Below, piece after piece: positions 47,523 to 62,245 of a stretch of 64,000 nucleotides of DNA; the first letter of the stretch is position 1, and each line of letters opens with the position of its first letter. Position numbers and translations under genes: made by a program. Under the pieces are notes generated by a model. It ran no database searches. It was not told where the DNA came from and saw only the letters and a list, made by a program, of their open reading frames with translations. The stretch lies in NCBI GenBank assembly GCA_029204225.1, contig CM055094.1, positions 18,996,065-19,060,064 on the forward strand, in the 5' to 3' direction. This DNA is from Diphasiastrum complanatum. Taxonomy: Eukaryota; Streptophyta; Lycopodiopsida; Lycopodiales; Lycopodiaceae.

Positions 47523-48290
47523 ATCGATGTTTAACAAAATCATATATATTATAATCTTCACACGTGTGGAATCAAGATCTACAAGAAAATCAACATTCTA
47601 CACATAGAAAACCAAGATAGAGAAAATCACATGAGATGGACATAAGAGATGCATTCTCCACAAAAAAAGAAACTTTGATGATTATTTCTCCACTTAGGTA
47701 CAACTATTTATAGCTTCCAAAATGTCATTTGGCCACTTGCTCCAAACTTGACCTAATTTGGAAACTTCTAGATACTTTATCAAAAACCTAGAAAATCTAG
47801 TCTAGATGCAATGTACCAAAATTAGCCAATTAGAATGGGTCCAAAATCGACCTCATCCACTGATCTACTTGTCAGAGGTAGTTAAACAACTATTTAGGCC
47901 GTTATTAACAAATATGAAACTAACTCGAAGTTGAGATTTATTTTGGCCTCCAAAATTGCCAAATGAAAAACCAAACTAGTTGACAATTTTTCACACCATG
48001 TCCTCTAGACATCTCCATTGATGAATACAATTTATAAGTTTTTGAAAGCAATGTACCAAAATTTAGCCAATTAGAATGGGTCCAAACTCGACCTCATCCA
48101 CTTATCTACTTGCCAGAGGCAGTTAAACCACTATTTAGGCCCTTATTAACAAATATGAAACTAACTCGAAGTTGAGATTCATTTTGGCCTCCAAAATTGC
48201 CAAATAAAAAACCAAACTAGTTGACAATTTTTCACACCATGTCCTCTAGACATCTCCATTGATGAATACAATTTATAAGTTTTTGAAAGC
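47523..48290. repeat. 240-bp tandem repeat, two copies, with flank
   Basis: 47523-47807 is non-coding flank with TTCACACGTGTGGAATC. Repeat units start at about 47810 and 48050, one fewer than in unit 1. Confidence 0.8.
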
Positions 48291-49010
48291 AATTCCGAAT
48301 GCAATCAGGGTCATGTTTTAGCTCAGTGATCTCTCTTTCACATTACAAAAGTTTTTAAAATACATCGTTCTAGGATTCGAGAATGGATTTTGGAATGAAT
48401 CATATTTCATTAAAGTTTGAACGACCTTGGAAATTTGAAGATTGAATGAAGCTGTAATCTAGGATTTTCAAAACTCAAAGTTGTTCATGCAAATTAAGTC
48501 ATTTTTGTTAATATATTAAAATGTTGTAATCTAGGGTTTCCAAAAACAAATTGAAAATTTGTTAAAAAAAATGCTTATTCCTTGTTACACGACTAAATAA
48601 CATATAGTTAAAAAGCATATAATGAATCTATGCTATGTTCCAAACATATGCAAGTTACATTGCATTCATTCACACTTCACAAATCATTGGAATTTGAATT
48701 TGAACGAAATCATTGAAATGAGTAGATCAATGTTTAAATGAAGTGATAAATATTATAATCTTCCCATTTAATTCAATTATATCTATATATTATTGGTGCA
48801 TTAATAGGATAAAAACTCGTTATTATTATTTTCTTTGTTTCTATTGATTCAAGCAAGCATAGCTCGTCTAGATGATGACCACAATGCCTCTAAGGAGAAA
48901 TAGTTTTTCATTTTTTTTTAACTTTGATTTTTCTTCAAATTCAAATTTAATGATCTTCCCATGTGTGGTGAGTTGGTGTCTGCACTTGAGTTGGGCTTGT
49001 ACTATGTATG
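48291..49010. repeat. Non-coding stretch and inverted-repeat arm
   Basis: Counterpart of 25101-25810. It is repeated again at 49815-50530 (offset about 1,526 bp), so unit 2 has a tandem duplication here that unit 1 lacks. Confidence 0.65.
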
Positions 49011-49284
49011 TAAGCAAATGTTGCAGAACATTACAGAAAGTCACAATATCATGCTTTACTGCCATGCTGCCATGCACGCTTTTTAGGAAATGCAAACAAA
49101 CTCTGATGGGAGAAGATTTGATGCTGACACTTCCTTCTTCAGGCATGGAAATGGAATTCAGAAGCTTTGAAAAGCTATAGCTTCAAAGGATTGATTTTCC
49201 TGCGACCATGCTTGATTACTCCTTCGCATCCTTGGACACCATCTACATACATCCACCATGGATCCAGAGTGCTATCATCATCCA
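49011..49284 (+). repeat. ORF A 5' scrap
   Basis: TATGTATGTAAGCAAATG to CCATCATCATCCA, with an internal deletion at about 49200 (TTTTCC|TGCGACC). It lies between the two copies of the 1.5-kb duplication. Confidence 0.6.
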
Positions 49285-49675
49285 CGTAGGTCTGCCACGT
49301 AGTTTTCAATCAATCAAATAGAACGATCCTTATCTTTGGTACTATAATAGTTAGTTCTTAGACTTATTGAGATCTTAGAAATTAAATTTTAGGGTCAGCC
49401 CAAAGTTTTTGACAAGTGCTCATCAAGTGAATGCAATTCTAGTCAAGATTGTGTTCACTTTTGCTTCATTTGTGAGATATTTGGATTGATTATTGCATGA
49501 TGATTCAACTGATCTTGTAGGAATGATTTGAAGAGGCATATTTATGTGCATATGATTCCTTTTGGTTCAGGTTAGGTCAATCCTATATCCTTGTGAAGTC
49601 GAGATCAAGGAGGAGGCAGTCGAGATCAATAAATGCATATCTTTTGAATTCACATGATAGATTGAATGCTTCTAA
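49285..49675 (+). repeat. Copia leader and gag start, inverted relative to the others
   Basis: Plus-strand copy of the copia 5' leader (GTAGGTCTGCCACGTAG ... GGAGGAGGCAGTCGAGATC) and the first gag codons, ending at ATTGAATGCTTCTAAT. All other copies of this segment in the window are on the minus strand. Confidence 0.75.
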
Positions 49676-50460
49676 TAAATATGAAACTAACTCGAAGTTG
49701 AGATTCATTTTGGCCTCCAGAATTGCCAAATAAAAAACCAAACTAGTTGACAATTTCTTACACCATGTCCTCTAGACATCTCCATTGATGAATACAATTT
49801 ATAAGTTTTTGAAAGCAATTCCGAATGCAATCAGGGTCATGTTTAAGCTCAATGATCTCTCTTTCACATTACAAAAGTTTTTAAAATACATCGTTCTAGG
49901 ATTCGAGAATGGATTTTGGAATGAATTATATTTCATTGAAGTTTGAACGAGCTTGGAAATATGAAGATTGAATGAAGTTGTAATCTAGGATTTTCAAAAC
50001 TCAAAGTTGTTCATGCAAATTAAGTCATTTTTGTTAATATATTAAAATGTTGTAATCTAGGGTTTCCAAAAACAAATTGAAAATTTGTTAAAAAAAATGC
50101 TTATTCCTTGTTACACGACTAAATAACATATAGTTAAAAAGCATATAATGAATCTATGCTATGTTCCAAACATATGCAAGTTACATTGCATTCATTCACA
50201 CTTCACAAATCATTGGAATTTGAATTTGAAAGAAATCATTGAAATTAGTAGATCAATGTTTAAATGAAGCGATAAATATTATAATCTTCCCATTTAATTC
50301 AATTATATTTATATATTATTGGTGCATTAATAGGATAAAAACTTGCTATTATTATTTTCTTTGTTTCTATTGATTCAAGCAAGCACAGCTCGTCTAGATG
50401 ATGACCACAATGCCTCTAAGGAGAAATAGTTTTTCATTTTTTTTTAATTTTGATTTTTCT
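49676..50460. repeat. Second copy of the 48.15-48.93 kb segment
   Basis: Begins inside a 240-bp unit (AAATATGAAACTAACTCG) and continues as in 25030-25735. No gene. Confidence 0.65.
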
Positions 50461-51148
50461 TCAAATTCAAATTTAATCATCTTCCCATGTGTGGTGAGTT
50501 GGTGTCTGCACTTGAGTTGGGCTTGTACACTCAAGTTTGATTCTTTGCAATCCTCCCAAATTAATATAACTAGTAAGATTATTCTCAAAGCATCTACTAT
50601 GAGCTAAAAACAACACTTGGAGAGTAAAGAGTTAGGAATATGTCAAACACTTTTACACCTAGTATTTGGCAAGATCGGATTCTTTGCGATAACCCCCCCC
50701 AATTCTTAATATAACTTCTCAAAGCATCTAGTACGAGCTACAAACAACACTTGGTAAGTCTTAAGACTTGGAGAGTAAAGAGTTATGCATTTGAAATACT
50801 TTTACACCTAGCATTTGGCAAGTTAGACGCAATGGTAGTAATTATAAGAATGAGTTAGACAAGCTTGTGAAGCCATCTAGAGGTGATTTGTTGTTTAGTT
50901 GCCTAGCTACATATCAAGCTACCCCAAGTTACCAAACAGTTTACTATTATTTTGAGTAACAACCATGAAGCTATCATGTTTTGAAATGACATCAATATAT
51001 TAAGCTACTCCCAAGTTGACCCTTTCCCATGAAGCTTCTCTCTTGAAACTATAGCAAAAAGCTCTTATTCAAAGGAATAATCAAGGGTCGAGTACTTACC
51101 ATACGAGATGAAGACCAACAAGTAGGACAAGGAAAGAAGATGTACGGT
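50461..51148. repeat. Inverted-repeat arm and C-tract block, unit 2
   Basis: Counterpart of 25735-26440, with the C-run reduced to C8 (AACCCCCCCCAATTC). Confidence 0.6.
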
Positions 51149-51700
51149 TTACTTTGCTATCTGCTTGGAGGTATGCTGAGCATGCTTGGAATATGAAGAA
51201 CATGTGTTTTCCAAAAATATTAGTAGTCTCACAAAAAGGCTTGGAGTAACATTAGAATTTGGAAGTGGTGCACCTACTTTGGATGGATGATCACTAACAA
51301 ACAGTTTCTGTCTAGTCCTTTTGCAGTGATATGTTCCCTCTTGTCGATATGATATTTTCATTGTGTCTAAATAGTTTTTGAACAAAATATGTGTAACCTA
51401 ATTATTGTTGATTTTGATTTAATGAGCATTCAATGTTCATTTAATACATTAAATCAAATATCAACGATGAGAACATATATATATACACAACGAGAAGAAG
51501 GTATATCTAGATCATAGATTATGAACTAAAGTGGACATTTCAGAAGCAGTGGAGAGATAGATTAGCAGTTGAGTGCCATATACATTGGCCCTAGATGACT
51601 ATAATGGTCAATCTTAAAAGCTCCAATCAACAAATGTTGATGTTTTCAATGTACTTAATTCAAAAAATTGCGCCTAAAGGATTTTCTTCATAACATTTGT
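51149..51700. other. Region downstream of the membrane gene, unit 2
   Basis: Counterpart of 26441-26995. The minus-strand ORF is 78 codons here (51149-51385). Unrecognised. Confidence 0.35.
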
Positions 51701-53543
<1,843 letters not shown>

Positions 53544-53869
53544 TTTCTAGGTGACTTGAATAAGACCGCCGTCCATTCATTTCAAAGTCAAGAATAATCC
53601 ATGCCCCTTTCACACTCATAGCCATCTATACTATACACCCCCCCCCCCCCCCCCCCCCCCTTACAACAATGTAATTTTACTTGTCCAAGAATAGGAGAAA
53701 GATAAGCATGAGAAAAGGTCACAATTGTATCACATTTTAGTTGCCCAAGACAAAGGTAGTGCATGAGAAGTTAAGGCAACAGGAAAGGCACATTCACAGG
53801 TTTGTTTGAAGGGAGCTTTTCATGTCGCATAAGCACGAAGAGATGTGACGAAATAAAATGTGATGTGTG
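53544..53869. other. Upstream region of the membrane gene with C23 run
   Basis: Counterpart of 28697-29022. The C-run at 53638-53660 is 23 bp against 12 bp in unit 1. Confidence 0.5.
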
Positions 53870-54690
53870 ATGTCCCTTTGTGTGAATATTTTCTGGATCC
53901 AAACATCTAGTGTGTGGGTGTTAGGCTAGAGATAGCATGATGTATTAATCTCAACATCCATTGGAGCGAGCTTCCGATCCACTTGAATAGAAAACTTACA
54001 AGACTATTTGCTTCATGATGTAAATGTGAATCCAACTTATCAACCATTACAGAAAATTTGAGCACAAGAGGGGCCTTTCAGAAACATACCTTTTATTTTT
54101 TTTCCCAAAAGTTTCTTCCACATGGTCCAATCAAAACACTCAAATTTGAAATCTACGTAACATAGCTCCTTCAAATTGATTTTCTTTTTACAAGAACTGT
54201 AATTTTGCGTCGGGGCAGCCCATAAATAAGCCATTTTATTTGTAGTATAGTATGCAACTCAGTAAAAAAACAATGTAACTTTTGAACAACAACTCAAATA
54301 GAGACGATTAGGTTGCCATTAGAAAGCCCTCGACGAGAGCTTTTTCAACGACACCCAACATGACCCAGTTCCGAGCTACGGCGAAGAGGTCATGGCCAGT
54401 AAGGGAGTAGCATTATGGTGCATTTAAGAGTAAAGGATCAAGCAAATAGTTATAAAACTAGTATATGGCAAGTTAGACACAATGATAAATTCATGAGAAT
54501 AAGTTAGTGAAGCTCAAAAAGTTATTTGGAGTGAGTTCTTGCCGAGTCCCAATTTGTTACCTTGCTATTTGTGAACTTGCCCCAAGATAAGGTGAAAAAA
54601 ACCTTTTAATATTACAAATGACAACCACGAAGCTATCATAGTTTCAATCAACATAGATATAATTAAACAACAAAAATCATCACATACATG
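53870..54690. repeat. Composite non-coding repeats, unit 2
   Basis: Counterpart of 29023-29860. A minus-strand 64-codon ORF at 54040-54234 is not conserved in unit 1. Confidence 0.55.
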
Positions 54691-56110
54691 GAAACATTAC
54701 AAAAAATCACAATATCACGCTTTACTGCCATGCTGCCATGCATGCTTTTTAGGAAATGAAAACAAACTTTGATGGGAGAAGATTTGATGCTGGCACTTCC
54801 TTCTTTAGGCATGGAAATGAAATTCAGAAGCCTTGAAAAGCTATAACTTCAAAGGATCGATTTTCCATCTTTTAGTGGCGATCTATCATTCGCTATGACA
54901 GTGCTTGATTACTCCTTCACATCCTTGGACACCATCTACATACATCCACCACGGATCCGGAGCGCCATTATCATCCATTTTCAAAAACCCTAAGCTACCG
55001 AGATCTGCTACATTACACAAAAATCGTCACATCTAGCACAAGCCAAATACTGAGGGGTAGTGCTCCTGAAGCTTGTCAAAACCCCACATTCAACACCGAT
55101 TTGGGTTGAAAGCTCGCTACTAGTACGTTACTACGAAGAAACATCATCGGTTCCACATCCTATCATAACGACATTTCTCCAAATTTTTCCACAAATTTCT
55201 AGTCTCCATACACTGCCGAGCAATATTCTACATACACTGCTCATAGAGCCGAGCCCCCATACTTTGCATTCACTATGGACCAAGCTGAGCGTCCATACTC
55301 TGCATACAAAGTTGACTGAGCCGAGTCCATCCGAAGACGACCGATCCGAAGCCCTCCACAGTCGACCGAGCCGAGACTCCACTTGTCTGTTACCAGAGCC
55401 GAACCTTCAACAGAGTCATCAGCCGAGTCTAGAACCTGTCTGCCACAACATCTTCCAGTTCTGATGACCCAACTCAAGACAGAATTCACATCACCATGGA
55501 AAGCCTCGATATCTATGAGATGAACACTTGGTACGAGGAGGCACACTAGTTCCTGAGCCACATAGAGTTCCAACTTCCTCTTTTGATCAGTGGCTATCAG
55601 AGCCCATTTCAATTGCATATTGCTTATAACCCCATCGACAGATTTTCCAGTTCATGTTACCTCCTAACCAAAATTTTGTCTACATTATCCCTATTTCTGG
55701 AGCTGACCTCAATACATTTGGCTTCTCTAGGGGACCGAACACAGTTAGTAGGACTCTCAAAAAAATTGAATCCATAGCATACTTCAAATACATAGACCCC
55801 TCAGCGGACAAATGAAAAAAAAAGATGGTTACCGTATTGAGGTCATAAATGATAAGCCCTTAGCTGCTCCATGTGCCTATCTAGCGAAATATACACAGCG
55901 CTATAGGTCCAAGATCATGCGTATCCCCATGAAACTATTCCACATGATGGCTGATTCTAGACTACACAATGAGAACCTTTATGACTGGGCCCAGTTTGCT
56001 TCCAACTGCCTCCATGACTATATCAAGAACAAGCAAACCTCCACGTTATTAGGCTATCTTTTGATAGATGTCACTTTGCAGCAGTTGAGCCACCGACCTC
56101 GAGCTTGAGA
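54691..56110 (+). pseudogene. ORF A family, copy 5 (3' end missing)
   Basis: Counterpart of 29861-31260. The 12-residue repeats lie at 55250-55320. Central peptides GADLNTFGF (about 55700) and EVINDKPLAAPCAYLAKYTQ (about 55835) to LLGYLLIDVTLQQLSHRPR (56100) are in frame over 55812-56108, but TGA at 55813-55815 and frame changes upstream break it. It joins minus-strand copia at the same point as copy 3. Confidence 0.5.
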
Positions 56111-56730
56111 CCAGTTGATAGTAGCAGATAAAAGCGACTCCCTCGGAACCAGCGATCCACTATTCTGACCTTGAGTGTGAGGCTTCTGTTGTTGCTGTTA
56201 CACTTGATTCTTGACCTTGGAATAGTCTTTCTTCTTGGTGTACAGGGCCATGGATTTGTTTTTGATGGACAGGCCGTGGGTCTTTCTGCGCATTTCTTCC
56301 TGAAGAAGATGACCGATCACCTTTTGAAGAGTGAGGCCGGGTTGTGTGGAGATCATCACCCCTTTAGCAATGATCTTGCCATCCTTCTTGATGTTACATG
56401 TATTTGTGGCGAACTCCACAATCAAACCATTGTCAAGCAATTGCCCTACACTAAGCAAGTTCTTTGTGATACTGAAAATGTAAAGCATTCCATCAATCTT
56501 GATCTTCCTTGAAGATCCCAAGCAAAAAGGTATGGATCCTATTCCTTCTATCTTATAAGCATAATTATTTGCTGTAAAAATTTACGTGATAGGTCCTTCA
56601 TAGGTAGATAAGGTTGAAAAATACTCCCTCTTACTTGTCATGTGGGAGCTAGCCCCACTATCTATCCACCAAGGGTCCTCACCTCTTATGCTTGAAGATG
56701 AGAAACTTGACATCATGACGAAATATTCAT
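56111..56730 (-). pseudogene. Copia protease/pre-integrase remnant with foreign tail, unit 2 to 3 boundary
   Basis: Counterpart of 31261-31860, including the switch from KKDGKIIAKG to VMISTQPGLTLQKVIGHL at about 56365. The joint is therefore ancestral to both units. Confidence 0.65.
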
Positions 56731-57560
56731 GAGAGCTCTCCTCTTCCTCTTGACCAAGGTTTGCTTGATTTTCAGTTTGCTTCTTCTTGAAGCACTCCGA
56801 GGCATAGTGCCCTGTCTTGCCACAAAAGTAGCATTTGATCTTCGACTTATCCTTCTTTGGCTTGCTCGGGATTTGACTTGGTTCTTCTTGAATGCAACAC
56901 CTTTTCCTTTGTATTTTCTCTTGATCTTGATGAAAAGAACCTTGTCATCTCCATCATTGAGGGAGAGCTTCTCCATCCTTGACTTGATGTGAGTTCTCCT
57001 ACTCTCCTCGACCATGAGGATTCCTTGGAGATCTTCAAGTGAAGGCAACTTGCACATGACTGCATAGCCTTGCACCAAGTTAGCAAAATCCATACTTAAA
57101 CCATTCAAGATTGGTTGAACAAGTTCACTTTCCTTAATGGAATCTCCTATGTGAGCAAGCTCTTTGTTTAAGTCCTTGACTCTCAGCACATATGGATTTG
57201 ATTCTTCAAGGATATCAACCTTGAAGTATTCTTGGATTCATATATCTTTTGAAGAGTTTCCCATGATTCTTGAGCCAAGATGCAAGCTCCTACCTCCTTA
57301 AGAAGCTCATGAGCTACATTCATTTTATACAATGGAGAGCAACCTTGCACCTCCTTTTGTATTTTGTAGCTTCTTGAGGGTGAATAGGCTCATCCTCTTC
57401 GCCACTCGCTATATCCATTAGGTCTTGTAAAATAAGGATTGGTTCCATTCTTAGCTTCCAAATTGAATAATTAGAAGCATTCAATCTATCATGTCAATCC
57501 AAAAGATATGCATTCATTGATCTCGACTGCCTCCTCCTTGATCTCGACTTCACAAGGATA
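56731..57560 (-). pseudogene. Ty1/copia gag with zinc knuckle, unit 3
   Basis: Capsid ORF 56713-57189 and N-terminal part near 57480. The zinc knuckle CYFCGKTGHYASEC is at about 56845-56804, out of frame as in unit 2. The LTR insertion site (AGCTT at 56966-56970) is empty. Confidence 0.87.
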
Positions 57561-58480
57561 TAGGATTCACCTAACCTGAACCAAAAGGAATCATATGCAC
57601 ATAAATATGCCTCTTGAAGTCATTCCTACAAGATCAGTTGAATCATCATGCAATAATCAATCCAAATATCTCACAAATCAAGCAAAATTGAACACAATCT
57701 TGACTAGAATTGCATTCACTTGATGAGCACTTGTCAAAAACTTTGGGCTGACCCTAAAATTCAATTTCTAATATCTCAATAAGTCTAAGCACTAACTATT
57801 ATAGTACCAAAGATAAGGATCTACCTTCCTTTTGATTGATTGAAAACTACGTGGCAGACCTACGTGGTAGACCTATGTCCCTTTGTGTGAATATTTTCTG
57901 GATCCAAACATCTAGCGTGTGTCTATTAGGCTAGAGATAGCATGATATATTAATCTCAACATCAATTGGAGCGAGCTTCCGATCCACTTGAACACGAAAC
58001 TTACAAGACTATTTGCTTCATGATGTAAATGTGAATCCAACTTATCAACAATGTGATTCCCTAGTGCACAATGTATCACTATCATCACGTGGCAGAAAGT
58101 GATTCACTTTTGTGCATATGTTCCACAGAGATGTGAGACACTTTACTGCAAATAGGCTTGAAAAAATTGGAAGGTAATTTGGTTGTACAAGAAGCAAGCG
58201 TTAAAGATTGTGCTCTCTTTTTCTTACCTTAAATGGCGCAAAAAAGCTACTAGAATATCGAACCAATAATATCACAGGCTACATTCAAATGTGCTAATAT
58301 AACACGAAAGTGCAGCACAATTTGCTTATAATAGGCTACTTGCAAATGATCATAATCATGGTGAGCTGCAAACTCGATCTTTGCCATTACAAATTAGCCT
58401 ACACTTGGTATAAATAGCATCATTTCCACCAAAAAGAAACTTTCAGAGGAAGTTGATTTGTAGAAAAACTAGAATTTCAA
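57561..58480. repeat. Copia leader and TATA block, unit 3
   Basis: 57561-57870 equals 32691-33008 (minus sense); 57871-58480 equals 33009-33610 with TATAAATA at 58409-58416. No gene. Confidence 0.6.
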
Positions 58481-59280
58481 CCTCATAAAACTCTTTAAGA
58501 ATCTAGGTCCTTAATTTTCTCATTTGGTGTAGCTATGTATGTAAGCAAATGCTGCAGAACATTACAAAAAGTCACAATATCATGCCTTACTGCCATGCTG
58601 CCATGCATGCTTTTTAGGAAATGCGAACAAACTCTGATAGGAGAAGATTTGATGCTGGCACTTCCTTCTTCAGGCATGGAAATGGAATTCAGAAGCTTTG
58701 AAAAGCTATAGCTTCAAAGGATTGATTTTCCATCTTTTAGTGGCGATCTATCATTTGCTACGACCATGCTTGATTACTCCTTCGCATGCTTGGACACCAT
58801 CTACATACATCCACCATGGATCCAGAGCGCCATCGTCATCCATTTCCAACAACCCTAAGCTACCGAGATCTGCTACATTACACAAAAATCGTCACATCTA
58901 GCACGAGCCACATACTGAGGGGTAGTGCTACTAGAGCTTGTCAAAACCACACATTCAACACCGATTTGGGTTGAAAGCTCTCTACTAGTACGTTATCGCG
59001 AAGAAACATCATCGTTTCCACATCCTATCAGAGCGACATTGCTCCAAATTTTTCCACAAATTTCTAGTCTCCATACACTACCGAGCAATACTCTACATAC
59101 ACTGCTCATAGAGCCGAGCCCCCATACTTTGCAATCACCGTGGACCGAGCCGAACGTCCATACTATGCATTCACTGTGGACCAAGCTGAGCGTCCATAGT
59201 CTGCATACAAAGTTGACTGAGCTAAGTTCGACCGATCCGAAGCCCTCCATAGTCGATCGAGCCGAGACTCCACTTGTAAA
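58481..59280 (+). repeat. ORF A 5' part joined to gypsy, unit 3
   Basis: Counterpart of 3241-4025 and 33611-34412. A short deletion after GACTGAGCTAAG (about 59226) removes the CATCAAAAG-type segment. Confidence 0.65.
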
Positions 59281-59570
59281 TAGATTTTAAAAACTTACTA
59301 TGGTATTTAAAGATAAGTTTGACCAAATAGTCTCTATTTATGGGGAGACTAATGTACTCCCATCATCGATGGTTTGCTCGGTGGAAGTTATGGAAAAACT
59401 ACATGATTCTAAGTTTGAGCTTTTTCATCTTGTTTTGAAATCTCGTATGCATTGTGATGTGAATGATGATGTGAATGTGTTAACATGCTTTAACACCAAA
59501 AATTAGCATCAAGAACAGCTTTTAATGCAAGATTTAAAACAAGAGTTCAATGATGTTTTTCCTAAATAGG
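59281..59570 (+). pseudogene. Ty3/gypsy linker fragment, unit 3 first copy
   Basis: 59300-59506 matches 4050-4256 (KFDQIVSIYGETNVLPSSM), then a stop and QEFNDVFPK. Confidence 0.6.
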
Positions 59571-60272
59571 TAAGATTTTCTGAGGTACATACTTCTAATT
59601 ATATTGCAGTCCGTTTTAAGCACATAATTGAATTTTTCCAACATCAAATCTTTGAAATGTTTCAGAAAAGAGCAAGAACATGAAGATAGATCTTGGACAG
59701 CCAAAAAATTTGGTCTTTTGAGGAGGCATTCAATCTCTCTAATGTTTTCAACATCTCCTAAGTCGGAGTCGGCAAGGAGTTTCGCAAAATGGTTTGCAGC
59801 AAATCAATCATGTGCTGGCATAAAAAGAGAAAAGTAGGTGTGACTTGACAACATCTCTGGCGAGCTTGTGTAGCCAAAGAAAAAAGCCATTCATCTGATT
59901 TTGGAAGAATGCACCAGGGAAGAATTTACTAAGATTGTTCATCATGAAACACGATGACCCCAAAAAAAAAGAAATGACATGGAGACCCATTTTTTTTTGT
60001 CGCTTTTTTTTTTATTTTATAAAAAAAATATCCATATCTAAAATGCTTCAAATAAAGATATTGTAATGCTAAAAAAAATGTTGTATTTTGCAAGAAAATT
60101 AATCAACCTACTAAAATTTTGTTAATAGATTTTTGTTAATAATTGCAAATTAGCTTATATGAAATAACAATACTATTCAAAATAAAATCATTGGACACAA
60201 CCATTAGAATAACTAAAAAAAAACTTTTTGCTTATTAAAACAAAAGTTTTCAATGTTTTTTTAAAAATTTTA
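59571..60272. repeat. Shortened gypsy-associated block and AT-rich spacer, unit 3
   Basis: An internal deletion near 59690 (AGATAGATC|TTGGACAG) removes most of the non-coding block, including the TATA/AATAAA part. The spacer then runs to about 60270, where TTTTAAAAA leads into a second gypsy copy. Confidence 0.6.
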
Positions 60273-60545
60273 AAAACCATACTATTGTATTCGAATATAA
60301 GTTTGACCAGATAGTCTCTATTTATGGGGAGACTAATGTACTCCCATCACCGATGGTTACCTCGGCGGAAGTTATGGAAAAACTACATAATTCTAAGTAT
60401 GAGCTTTTTCATCTTGTTTTGAAATGTCGTATGCATTGTGATGTGAATGTGTTAACATGCTTTAACACCAAAAATTAGCATCAAGAACAGCTTTTAATGC
60501 AAGATTTAAAACAAGAGTTCAATGATGTTTTTCCTAAATAGCTAA
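60273..60545 (+). pseudogene. Ty3/gypsy linker fragment, unit 3 second copy
   Basis: AAAACCATACTATTGTATTC onward; closer to the 14.7-15.0 kb copy (ATTGTATT, CACCGATGG) than to the 59.3 kb copy. With its flank it accounts for the roughly 1 kb that unit 3 has in excess. Confidence 0.6.
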
Positions 60546-61435
60546 GATTTTCTGAGGTACATACTTCTAATTATATTGCAGTCCGTTGTTAGAACATAAT
60601 CAAATTTTTCTAAAATGAAATCTTTGAAATGTTTTAGAAAAGAGCAAGAACATAAAGATAGATTTTCAATTTCAAAATTGCAGAAAACATCAAACAGAAA
60701 GTACTATTCACTTTGGATGTTAGGTAAGTATGACCAAGCAAACACAATATCATGGAAGGACTTGTGTATATAAGGCCAAAGATTGTAATAAAATACGAGT
60801 GTAAAAGTGTTTGACATGAACGGTCTCAAACATTCTATTACAGTAGCGTAAATGTAAAAATATTTTTGCCTTGTCCTTGTGCGTGCTGAGTTGTAGTCGA
60901 TCCACTGTATTCCTAGTGAGAGTTTTTCTATGCAGATCCTCAACATCCTGCGAGCCAGTTAATCCCTGTAAAAGTTTAGTCTTTTAGACGGTAAGTCTTC
61001 TTTTGCACCACTGCCTTGTCCTTCCTTTCCATTATATCATGTATACTTCTTTCTTTTTTTCATATTTTGTCTAGAAACCATCGAACTAGGGTTGTTTAGA
61101 TTGAAAGAACCAGGCCTTTCATTTGAGTTTTGGAAGAATTTATCTTGGACAGCGAAAAAATTTGGTCTTTTGAGGAGGCATTCAATCTCTCTGATGTTTT
61201 CAGCATCTCCTAAGTTGGCAAGGAGTTTAGCAGAAGGGTTTACAGCAAATCAATCATGTGTTGGCGTAAAAAGTGAAAAGTAGGTGTGACTTGACAACAT
61301 CTCTGGCGAGCTTGTGTAGCAAAAGAAAAAAGCCATTCATCTGATTTTGAAAGAATGCACCAGGGAAGAATTTACTAAGATTGTTCATCATGAAACATGA
61401 TGACCCAAAAAAAAAAGAAATGACATGGAGACCCA
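60546..61435 (+). repeat. Gypsy-associated non-coding block, unit 3
   Basis: Full block with GTGTATATAAGG and AATAAAA near 60765-60790 and the 63-codon ORF at 61092-61283. Confidence 0.55.
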
Positions 61436-62245
61436 TTATTTGTTGTCGTTTTTTTTTTAATTTTATAAAAAAAGTATCCATATTTAAAATGCTTCAAATA
61501 AAGATATTGTAATGCTAAAAAAAATGTTGTATTTTGCAAGAAAATTAATCAACCTACTAAAATTTTGTTAATAGATTTTTGTTAATAATTGCAAATTAGC
61601 TTATATTGAATAATAATACTATTCAAAATAAAATCATTGGACACAACCATTAGAATAACTAAAAAAAATATTTTTGCTTATTAAAACAAAAGTTTTCAAT
61701 GTTTTTTTAAAAAATTTAAAAGTATTTTAAATTACAATTCTTGTATCAAGAAAAATATTTTTTAAATTATGACAAAATTTGAATTAGTATTTAAATCTTT
61801 ACTTATATTTAAACATTAAATGATTGCAAATGAAATTATTTCTAGAAACTTCTTATAAAAATACAACGAAAAATTAAAATATTAAAAACCTGACAGTTTG
61901 TTGCAATTTTTGTTTTGCTAATATTTAAATCATTAAAAAACTGCTAAATCTATAGTTTTAATACAAACAAATTTAAAAACATTAAATTAATCAAAAGATT
62001 TCAATACACAATATTTCAAGAAATATAAACGCAATTTTTTTTTAAAATATAAGAGAGTTTATTACTCCCAGAAATCATCAAGATCATTTACATTTTTTGT
62101 TTTTTTGAAGGAGCCATTGCAGTGTCAATTGACACCTCTTCCACAATTTTCTTGACAACTGTAACCACATTTATCCTGAACTAGGACATCAGCAAACTCC
62201 CCTTTATCGCCCACTTTTCCACTAGTAGGAGGTTGGGGTTCTTTT
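61436..62245. repeat. AT-rich spacer, unit 3
   Basis: Counterpart of 5216-6028 and 35571-36412. Confidence 0.6.
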
